Assembly: GCA_000993115.1 (NCBI GenBank) | Contig: LBVN01000003.1 | Coordinates: 1-43,633 of the forward strand | DNA: 43,633 bases | Direction of reading: 5' to 3' | From: Candidatus Woesebacteria bacterium GW2011_GWB1_38_8b | GTDB taxonomy: Bacteria; Patescibacteriota; Microgenomatia; UBA8517 | In this document: positions 36,841 to 43,633 of the stretch, in pieces | How positions within the stretch are numbered: position 1 is the first letter of the stretch | Layout: every line of letters starts with the position of its first letter | Notes under the pieces: generated by a model | Databases searched by the model: none | Told to the model about the DNA's origin: nothing | What the model saw: the letters and a program-made list of their open reading frames with translations, nothing else | Translations under genes and position numbers: made by a program

Positions 36841-37581
36841 ATGAAGAAATTTATAGCAATTTTAACAGGAGTAGTTTTAGTTTTTGCATTTGCATTGACT
36901 GCGAAAGCAGCATCAACTCTATTCGGTAGCGCCACAAACGAAGCGGGGGGTTGGGTACAAGCAGTTTCAGACACATCAGTTGCAGCAACACCTCTTGATG
37001 ATTACGGTGGAGTTTCTTTTGATGATGCAAACGGAACAACTTTCGCAAGTCTTACAGCATTGTCAACTGACTTTAATATTACCGACGATGACTGCGGAGG
37101 TGGATCTCCGAGGTTCTATATTAGGATGGACACGAATAACGATACAGTTTCTGACGGAAATATATTCGTTTATATGGGTCCAATACCAAGTTTTACAGGA
37201 TGTACGCCGAACACTTGGGTAAATACAGGTAATCTTGTAGGGTCAACTGATGCGCGATTTGACTTAACTCAATTGGGCGGACCGTTTTACGGCACCTATG
37301 CAAACGCGCTATCCCTTGTTGGCACAGGTACTATTCTTAGAATCGGTATCGTTGTAGATGGAAGTTGGGTAATGAGCGACCTGGAACAGACAGTATTATT
37401 CGATAATACTGTAGTAAATGGAACGAGTTATGACTTTACACCATTGCTAACTCCAACGAACAAGGATGAGTGTAAGAATGACGGATGGATGACATTTAAC
37501 AATCCTACATTCAAAAATCAGGGAGACTGTGTAAGTTACGTACAAAGTAACGAAAACGCAGTTGGGAATAAGACTAAATAG
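36841..37581 (+). CDS. Secreted protein with C-terminal Cys motif (DECKNDGWMTFNNPTFKNQGDCVSYV)
   Basis: Signal peptide KKFIAILTGVVLVFAFALTAKAA; SD GGGGGAGGTG; leader hairpin 36796-36819. Confidence 0.7.
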   Translation: MKKFIAILTGVVLVFAFALTAKAASTLFGSATNEAGGWVQAVSDTSVAATPLDDYGGVSFDDANGTTFASLTALSTDFNITDDDCGGGSPRFYIRMDTNNDTVSDGNIFVYMGPIPSFTGCTPNTWVNTGNLVGSTDARFDLTQLGGPFYGTYANALSLVGTGTILRIGIVVDGSWVMSDLEQTVLFDNTVVNGTSYDFTPLLTPTNKDECKNDGWMTFNNPTFKNQGDCVSYVQSNENAVGNKTK

Positions 37582-37596
37582 GTCTTTACGCTTTAC

Positions 37597-37622
37597 AATC
37601 CAGCCGAGAAATCGACTGGATT
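37597..37622 (+). terminator. Hairpin after secreted protein gene
   Basis: AATCCAGcCGA-gaaa-TCGaCTGGATT. Confidence 0.45.
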
Positions 37623-37654
37623 AATAAAGGGTGAAGCAGAGAAAAAGTTATTAA

Positions 37655-37924
37655 ATGTATTACGTTTACCTGCTCAAAAGTTTAAAAGATAAAAAATATT
37701 ACATAGGTCAAACAGAGGATGTTACTAAGCGGTTTGAATTACACAACAGCGGAAAAGTAACATCAACCAAATATCGTAGACCGCTAGTATTGATCGGATA
37801 CGAAACGTTTAATACAAGAAATGAAGCCAGGTGGCACGAATACAATATGAAACAACATAGTGATAAAAAATACAAATTTATTAGAAAGCTGGAGTCCTTG
37901 AAAATGAATACCGAAGTTGGGTAA
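37655..37924 (+). CDS. GIY-YIG nuclease superfamily protein
   Basis: MYYVYLLKSLKDKKYYIGQTEDVTKRFELHNSGKVTSTKYRRPLVLIGYE. Confidence 0.9.
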   Translation: MYYVYLLKSLKDKKYYIGQTEDVTKRFELHNSGKVTSTKYRRPLVLIGYETFNTRNEARWHEYNMKQHSDKKYKFIRKLESLKMNTEVG

Positions 37925-38013
37925 GGCTCAAATATCTGATCCAAAAATTTTGAATCGGAGAGAGAGCCTCCAGCCCGGAGGGCTTCCGGCCCGGAGGGGA
38001 GGTGAATAAAAAT

Positions 38014-38856
38014 ATGAAAAGAATTTTATTAAGCATTTCAACAATCGCATTAGTTGCAGCTTTTGTAGCTCTCGGCACAAATGCATTTTTCAATGACACT
38101 GAGACTTCAACTGGAAATAAGTTGGAAGCAGGTTCAATTGATCTTAAAGTAGATAATCATAGTTATATTGATCAAGGACACGGACTCGTAGAAAATGCTG
38201 ACACAACTTGGAGAGCAAGCGACCTGAATAACGAGACTCTTTTCTTTAATTTTACGGATTTAAAACCCGGAGATCTTGGAGAAGATACAATCAGCTTACA
38301 TGTTGATAGTAATCCATCATGGTTGTGTGCCGATATATCTTTGACTGCTGATGACGATGTTTCTTGTACTGAACCTGAAAAAGCTGACGATCCTACTTGT
38401 ACGGATCCGGGAGCACCTGGAAATACGACTCTTTTTGATGGGGAATTAGCTCATGCATTAAACTTTATTTTCTGGAAAGATGATGGAGATAATGTACTGG
38501 AAGATAATGAAGTTAATGGGATTCTGACACAAGGTCCGGCAAGTGGAGTATTAAATGGCGCCCATTGGGCACTTTTTGATTCATCAACAGGTGGACCGAC
38601 AGATCCTACACAAGTTTACTTTATAGGCAAAGCTTGGTGTTTTGGAGCATTAACACTTAATGCCGTAACTCAAGACAATTTACCGGGTCAGCCTACAAAT
38701 GGCCCCGATGTTAGAGGAGCAGGTGTAAAGTGCGACGGAACTTTAGTAAATAACGCAGCCCAAACCGATTTGGTTACGGGTGATGTTATATTCCGAGCAG
38801 TGCAGGCAAGGCATAATGATCCTTTCTATTGTGATGGAAGGCAATTGCCTGTGTAA
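38014..38856 (+). CDS. TasA/CalY-like protein
   Basis: AFFNDTETSTGNKLEAGSIDLKVDNHSY, FNFTDLKPGDLGEDTISLHVDSNPSWLC; paralog of the 34293 N-terminal region; ATG 38014 after SD GGGGAGGTG. Confidence 0.88.
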   Translation: MKRILLSISTIALVAAFVALGTNAFFNDTETSTGNKLEAGSIDLKVDNHSYIDQGHGLVENADTTWRASDLNNETLFFNFTDLKPGDLGEDTISLHVDSNPSWLCADISLTADDDVSCTEPEKADDPTCTDPGAPGNTTLFDGELAHALNFIFWKDDGDNVLEDNEVNGILTQGPASGVLNGAHWALFDSSTGGPTDPTQVYFIGKAWCFGALTLNAVTQDNLPGQPTNGPDVRGAGVKCDGTLVNNAAQTDLVTGDVIFRAVQARHNDPFYCDGRQLPV

Positions 38857-38884
38857 CTTAATTTTTAAAACTTAAAACCCCAGC

Positions 38885-38991
38885 CTTGGGTGGACTAATC
38901 TCTGCCCAAGTGCTAGGGGCGGAGAGTCCCAATAGATAGCTTACGCATCTAACGGGATCCTGTGAAGTGCGTTTAGCTACTTCACGGGGAT
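38885..38991 (+). other. Stack of hairpins in intergenic region, possible structured RNA and terminator
   Basis: GGAC/TCTC/GCCC with GGGC/GAGA/GTCC (38892-38929); TAGAT/ATCTA (38933-38951); ATCCTGTGAAGT/ACTTCACGGGGAT (38957-38991); alternative CTTGGG/CCCAAG pairing. Confidence 0.5.
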
Positions 38992-39124
38992 TTGTTTGGT
39001 TTTTGTCCAGCACAAAAAATTTATAAATGTTGAATGTGAAGGGAGGTCAAGCCCTAGATTTGTTTAAAAATTGGTATTGCTCGTGCTAAAACAGCGCAAA
39101 CTTTCCTTAAAAAGGGAAATTAAT

Positions 39125-39421
39125 ATGAGCGGGTTAAACGTTGATCGTATAGAAAATGAAACATTAGTTACTGCGAGACTTGTTGTATCGGAATCTGACG
39201 GTGTAACAGGGATACGATTAGAAGATGCAGAGGTTTGTACTGGATGTAGGGTTCTTGGTATTGGCAACACTGCCTGTGTCCAAAAAGATGGACAGAGGCT
39301 CATTGTTGATAATCCGGAAGTTATTAAACCCGGTTTGGTAGTAGGGAAAGCACGCAGAGCAAGGACCACAATTGGGCAGTGTCCGATTAACCAATCGAGT
39401 GAAGTCGGCGCGTCAAATTAA
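39125..39421 (+). CDS. Small Cys-containing protein, unknown
   Basis: MSGLNVDRIENETLVTARLV...DAEVCTGCRVLGIGNTACVQKDG; ATG 39125. Confidence 0.5.
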   Translation: MSGLNVDRIENETLVTARLVVSESDGVTGIRLEDAEVCTGCRVLGIGNTACVQKDGQRLIVDNPEVIKPGLVVGKARRARTTIGQCPINQSSEVGASN

Positions 39422-39446
39422 AAAACTGACTTTAGAAAGGAAAAAT

Positions 39447-39641
39447 ATGGCTAACAAAGGAGTAGATAGGATATTAAAACAAATCGATGGGAATTCGGAA
39501 CCATTTATTAATTTGCCGCAAGCAAAATTAATGAAGTTTAACGGCGAAATAGTCAGGTTTCGTAGCGGGATAATGTGCGGCGGGTGTGTCGTGGGTAACG
39601 CTAACGGGCATGTTTGTTTTCAGCCTAACGGAGCGTTTTGA
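39447..39641 (+). CDS. Small Cys-containing protein, unknown
   Basis: MANKGVDRILKQIDGN...IMCGGCVVGNANGHVCFQPNGAF; SD AGAAAGGA, ATG 39447. Confidence 0.55.
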   Translation: MANKGVDRILKQIDGNSEPFINLPQAKLMKFNGEIVRFRSGIMCGGCVVGNANGHVCFQPNGAF

Positions 39642-39737
39642 ATTAGTTGATTGTCATGTATTGAAAGCTTATATGAGATTTAGAAGAACTGCTATTCTAC
39701 AAAGAGAGCAGATAATCTGATCTGATTAATTTTTTTA

Positions 39738-41096
39738 ATGAATAAGATAATTCGGAATTACAAGTGGGTAGTTTTCTTTTTAATTTCTTTTATTGCTTTT
39801 GAAGCCGGATTCGTTGCAACCTTAATTATTACGCCCCAAAAATTAACCGATACTTTTCAAAATCTGAAAATAGGGAAGGGGAGTCTGCCAAGAGTTTACA
39901 TCGTCCAATCGGGATCAATGGAACCGGCAATAAAAACCGGAAGTTTGGTATTTTCTATCCCGCAGAATAATTATAGGGTTGGGGAAGTGGTAACGTTTTC
40001 CCTCTCCCCTACCGGCAAAAATTTAGTAACCCACAGAATTAAAAGCATAAGCGGGGAAGAGGAGATAACAACAAAAGGAGATGCAAATGAGGATGCCGAC
40101 TCGCAGACTGTAAAATCGGGATCCATTGTCGGAAAAACAGCATTTACAGTTCCCTACCTCGGATATATCGCGAACTTCGCAAAAAATCCGAAAGGATTTA
40201 TCCTTTTAGTAATTGTTCCTGCAACAATAGTTATTTATGAGGAGATGAAGAATTTACGGAAAGAAATTGCAAAGTTCTTAGGAAAAGCGGGAAGTAAATT
40301 GTTTAAAAAGAAAAAGGGGAATATCCCTTCGACTTCGCTCAGGGTGGCCTACGGCCTAGATTATGCGTTCCCCTCTCCCCTGCCAAAAACGAAAAACGTT
40401 CCTGCTTACGCTATTGCAATCCCGGTTTTCGGAGTGCTTCTGGTTTTAATTGCTTTTTCGGCGAGTTATTTTTCCGACCGCGAAAAAAGCGAAAGTAATA
40501 TTCTCGGCGCGGCAGAGAGTTTTGGAACTCCTACCCCGACCTCAGCGACAAATGGAACCCCAACCCCGACACCGATTCCGACGGGTGGCGTAGTAGTTAA
40601 TGAAGTTTATTATCGAATAGCGAATGAGCATAAAATCGATAACAGTGAGGCAGGTTCTGAGTGGATTGAACTCTATAATTCTTCCGCTGTCCCAGTTGAT
40701 ATGACAGGTTGGTCTGTTACCGATAACACAAGCTGCGATGCTTTTCCCGCAACACCCTCTATAGCTCCTGGGGGGTTTGCGATTTTAACGACCCATACAG
40801 AAGCCGATTTTAGGGCTGTGTGGGGAAGTGTTCCGACAGGTGTAGTCTTTATTCAGAGTCCCACGGCGATTGGTAACGGATTGGCAAATAATGACGAGAT
40901 CATGTTAAAAAACGGCAGCTGTGCGGCAGGTACAATAATTGATCATATAAGCTGGGGCTCAAATGTCGTAGCGTTTAATCCATCAATACCACTGATTCCT
41001 ACAAGCGGTTCGTCGTCCGAACGAAATCCTGACGGGGTTGATACAAATACAAACGCAGATTTTACGACAAGCACTCCCCCAACACCGGGAATTTAA
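39738..41096 (+). CDS. SipW-type signal peptidase I fused to a lamin-tail domain
   Basis: VYIVQSGSMEPAIKTGSLVF (Ser) and KNLVTHRIKSI (His) as in SipW/SEC11-type peptidases; C-terminal VVVNEVYY...EWIELYNSSAVPVDMTGWSVTDN (LTD). Confidence 0.88.
   Translation: MNKIIRNYKWVVFFLISFIAFEAGFVATLIITPQKLTDTFQNLKIGKGSLPRVYIVQSGSMEPAIKTGSLVFSIPQNNYRVGEVVTFSLSPTGKNLVTHRIKSISGEEEITTKGDANEDADSQTVKSGSIVGKTAFTVPYLGYIANFAKNPKGFILLVIVPATIVIYEEMKNLRKEIAKFLGKAGSKLFKKKKGNIPSTSLRVAYGLDYAFPSPLPKTKNVPAYAIAIPVFGVLLVLIAFSASYFSDREKSESNILGAAESFGTPTPTSATNGTPTPTPIPTGGVVVNEVYYRIANEHKIDNSEAGSEWIELYNSSAVPVDMTGWSVTDNTSCDAFPATPSIAPGGFAILTTHTEADFRAVWGSVPTGVVFIQSPTAIGNGLANNDEIMLKNGSCAAGTIIDHISWGSNVVAFNPSIPLIPTSGSSSERNPDGVDTNTNADFTTSTPPTPGI
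40325..40344. repeat. REP-like CCCTTCGACTTCGCTCAGGG embedded in CDS
   Basis: Sequence type commonly seen as a dispersed intergenic repeat in bacterial genomes; here translated as IPSTSLRV. Confidence 0.6.
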
Positions 41097-41111
41097 AAAG
41101 GGGAGACTATT

Positions 41112-42248
41112 ATGATAAAAAACAAAAATAGAAAAATAGTTGCACTTTTTCTTTTGCCCTTTGTTTTGGTAGGGCTACTTTATGTAATCAACAAAAAGCG
41201 TGTTAATGAAATTTATGCAGTTGATCCGATTGTTGTAACTTACGACGGAAATACTACTCCCGATGCAATTTTTGAAGTTTATAACATGCTGCCGGGGGAC
41301 GAGGTTGAAAAAATATTTAACGTCAAAAATAGTTCGACAAGCTCACTATCTGTTGTTTTGGACGGTATAAAAACCAGTGAGCTGAAGAATTTCTCGGAAA
41401 TCCTGGACGTGCTAATTTCGGACGACTCCGCCACCACTTATTTTTCGGGAAAACTGAAAGACTTTTTCTCAAGCCCCCCAATAAATCTTGGAACCTTCTC
41501 CCCCGGTCAGGATAAAAATTTCCATGTAAAAGTTAAATTTCCAACTTCTGCCGGAAATGAGTATCAGGAAGGCGCAGTTGTGTTTGATTTAATATTCAAA
41601 ACAGAAGGACCACCGATTGAACTCCCAGAGGAATGTAAGCATTTGTCGGGGAAAATTGTAAATGTAATTGAGGGGACTGATAATTATGATAACATCCGTG
41701 GAACATCTAGAGGGGACTTGATTTTGGCTAAGGGAGGCAAGGACAAAGTTGACGGGACTTCGGGGGACGACTGCATTATCGGCGGAGAAGGAAACGATAA
41801 AAGACTGGATGGCGGGTCCGGACGCGACACGATAGTAGGAGGCAACGGAGACGACTTTTTGGACGGAGGGGCAGAGGATGATTTAATGTATGGTGGTGAG
41901 GGAAATGACAAAATGGAAGGCGGATCGGGAAACGATAAAATTTATGGTGGAAATGGAAACGATAAAATAAACGGATCTTCACAGGAAGATCTTATTTACG
42001 GCGAAGCCGGGAACGATTATCTTTACGGCGGAAGCGGGGATGATGAGGTATACGGCGGTATTGGCGAAGATACAATTGTAGGAGATTCCGGTGATGATAA
42101 GTTGTACGGTGAAGAAAATAATGACAAATTGTACGGAGATTCAGGAGATGATTATTTAGACGGTGGACCGGACTTCGATTATCTTCGCGGAAATACGGGT
42201 ACAGATACTTGTGTGTTAGGTGAGACACTAGTTTCCTGTGAGCTTTAA
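41112..42248 (+). CDS. TasA/camelysin-like N-terminal region fused to RTX (hemolysin-type) Ca-binding repeats
   Basis: N-terminal FEVYNMLPGDEVEKIFNVKN...; then about 17 GGxGxDxxx nonapeptides (GGEGNDKMEGGSGNDKIYGGNGNDK...). Confidence 0.85.
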   Translation: MIKNKNRKIVALFLLPFVLVGLLYVINKKRVNEIYAVDPIVVTYDGNTTPDAIFEVYNMLPGDEVEKIFNVKNSSTSSLSVVLDGIKTSELKNFSEILDVLISDDSATTYFSGKLKDFFSSPPINLGTFSPGQDKNFHVKVKFPTSAGNEYQEGAVVFDLIFKTEGPPIELPEECKHLSGKIVNVIEGTDNYDNIRGTSRGDLILAKGGKDKVDGTSGDDCIIGGEGNDKRLDGGSGRDTIVGGNGDDFLDGGAEDDLMYGGEGNDKMEGGSGNDKIYGGNGNDKINGSSQEDLIYGEAGNDYLYGGSGDDEVYGGIGEDTIVGDSGDDKLYGEENNDKLYGDSGDDYLDGGPDFDYLRGNTGTDTCVLGETLVSCEL

Positions 42249-42296
42249 TTTAACTTCATTGCTAATCCGCTGATTTTAGGAGTAACATGAATTATC

Positions 42297-42920
42297 ATGG
42301 CTACTGCCAATAGACTTTTTCAATTTGTTTTTGTGCTTTTTTTTGGGACAATCGTGCTTTTTATAATTTTGTATTTTCCGATAATAGGAGCCGAAATAAA
42401 ATATACTTTAGCCAGAAAAGATGATGTTACAGTTATCATGCGTGGAAATCCAATTGAAGGCTTGAGGCGCACAATTGTTGCAAACGATACCGATTTTGGG
42501 ATTATTATTCCAAAAATTGGGATAAACATGAGCGTTGTGGCTAATGTTAACCCATACGAATCGTACTATTACAAACCGGCGCTTAAAAAAGGAGTTGCAC
42601 ACTCGAAAGGGTCAGCGTTTCCGGGAAAGGGTGGTAATATAATTATTTTTTCACACGTACCGGGAGGACTTTTTGAAGTTCAGAAATATAATTTGGCATT
42701 TTATTTAATCAACCGTCTTGAAATAGGAGACCCGATTTTTATATATTTTGACGGCTTAAAATATCAATATAATGTTACGGGAAAAAATGTTGTGAGTGAT
42801 TTGGATGTAAAGTTTGAGGACTTAAGCGTCAGTCCGAAAACCGAGTTGTTAACGATAATGACACTTTGGCCTCCGGGAACATCACTTCGCCGTTATGTTA
42901 TCGACGCGAAAAAGGTCTGA
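42297..42920 (+). CDS. Sortase-fold protein lacking the catalytic Cys (TLWPPG in place of TCWPPG)
   Basis: TM, IIIPKIGINMSVV, GGNIIIFSHVPGG (His kept), LLTIMTLWPPGTSLRRYVIDA (Cys position is Leu, codon ctt; Arg kept). Confidence 0.82.
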   Translation: MATANRLFQFVFVLFFGTIVLFIILYFPIIGAEIKYTLARKDDVTVIMRGNPIEGLRRTIVANDTDFGIIIPKIGINMSVVANVNPYESYYYKPALKKGVAHSKGSAFPGKGGNIIIFSHVPGGLFEVQKYNLAFYLINRLEIGDPIFIYFDGLKYQYNVTGKNVVSDLDVKFEDLSVSPKTELLTIMTLWPPGTSLRRYVIDAKKV

Positions 42921-42977
42921 TGACTTAATTTAGCCTTTGATTAGCGCCTACCGAAACGTTACTATTAATATTGAAAT

Positions 42978-43633
42978 ATGTTTAAAGCATTTGATTTAGC
43001 AGTTCATTATTTTTATCCCGGGTCGTCCAATGACCATAAAGCAAAAGCTCTTCATGCGGATTCTATTTTTGCTATAGCATCTCTTCTTTTGGCATTCCAA
43101 CTTTTACTCCGTTCTTTCCCCGCAATCGGAATCAGAATTTTGGGATATGCCAGCAATATTCCACCTGAAAAAATAATCGAGCTGACAAATAAAAAGAGAG
43201 CCGATGCGGGTCTGCCTGCTTTAACCTATAACCCGACATTGGCGATTGCCGCAAAAGCAAAAGGTGAGAACATGTTGGCAAATGACTACTGGGCGCACAC
43301 CGCTCCTGACGGAACTGAGCCGTGGGCTTTTTTTGCAACAGCCGGCTATAAATATAAATACGCAGGGGAAAATTTAGCGCGCGATTTCTCAAATCCCGAA
43401 TCGGCGATTGAAGCTTGGATGGCGTCAAACTCACATAAGGAAAATATATTAAGTACCCGCTACAAAGAAATTGGAGTTGCGGTTGTTGAGGGCGATTTAG
43501 CGGGAAGTGATACTACTATTATAGTACAGCTTTTCGGCGCGCCGTCGGGTACGAGCGACCAGGTCCCTGTGGCTAAGGCGTTTACGCAGTCGACTCCAAC
43601 CCCGGCACCGACCAGACCTCCTGCTTTAGCTTT
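42978..43633 (+). CDS. CAP/SCP domain protein (YkwD-like), partial at window end
   Basis: PPEKIIELTNKKRADAGLPALTYNPTLAIAAKAKGENMLANDYWAHTAPDGTEPWAFFATAGYKYKYAGENLA. Confidence 0.88.
   Translation, partial: MFKAFDLAVHYFYPGSSNDHKAKALHADSIFAIASLLLAFQLLLRSFPAIGIRILGYASNIPPEKIIELTNKKRADAGLPALTYNPTLAIAAKAKGENMLANDYWAHTAPDGTEPWAFFATAGYKYKYAGENLARDFSNPESAIEAWMASNSHKENILSTRYKEIGVAVVEGDLAGSDTTIIVQLFGAPSGTSDQVPVAKAFTQSTPTPAPTRPPALA

Noticed and set aside
41684-42228. Three minus-strand ORFs rich in Pro/His/Arg
   Set aside because: Antisense of the RTX nonapeptide repeats; periodicity explains the open frames.
1-43633. Alternative genetic code (UGA as Gly, as in Gracilibacteria/Absconditabacteria)
   Set aside because: Housekeeping genes end normally at TGA/TAA/TAG and have no internal UGA at conserved Gly; standard code fits. 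The lone in-frame TAG at 29137 is a local event.

Overview
The window looks like a chromosomal segment of a Patescibacteria/CPR (Microgenomates-like) bacterium; that affiliation is inferred from gene content and protein style, not tested. The left half (about 1-22 kb) is mostly housekeeping: an aminotransferase-family KBL/BioF-like enzyme, a DNA-base-hypermodification-like protein, a membrane-anchored Clp-type AAA+ protein, an alpha-glucan operon (GT4, GH57, GH13, ROK), a LytR_C protein, a TGT-family enzyme, FKBP, prfB, ftsE/ftsX/M23 peptidase, VanZ and galE. The right half (about 22-43.6 kb) is dominated by cell-surface genes: three tandem Asn/Asp/Thr-rich repeat proteins, a Cys-containing sortase next to a protein with an LAFTG-like C-terminal signal, DUF2207, and a SipW/TasA-like fibre locus. 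That locus holds a TasA-vWA fusion, a second TasA-like protein, a SipW-type signal peptidase fused to a lamin-tail domain, a TasA-like/RTX fusion, and a sortase-fold protein whose catalytic Cys position is Leu. Unexplained structure includes: heptanucleotide TARGNNN arrays running through gene 3' ends; a palindromic ACAAGGGATWATCCCTTGT family flanking and embedded inside a RAYT-like transposase gene, with outlying copies; an apparent insertion of a glycosylase-like gene that duplicates the 3' end of an M23 peptidase; many genes with a -10 box only 7-12 nt before the start codon, in contrast to strong SD leaders on surface genes; a long attenuator-like leader; and possible disrupted reading frames.
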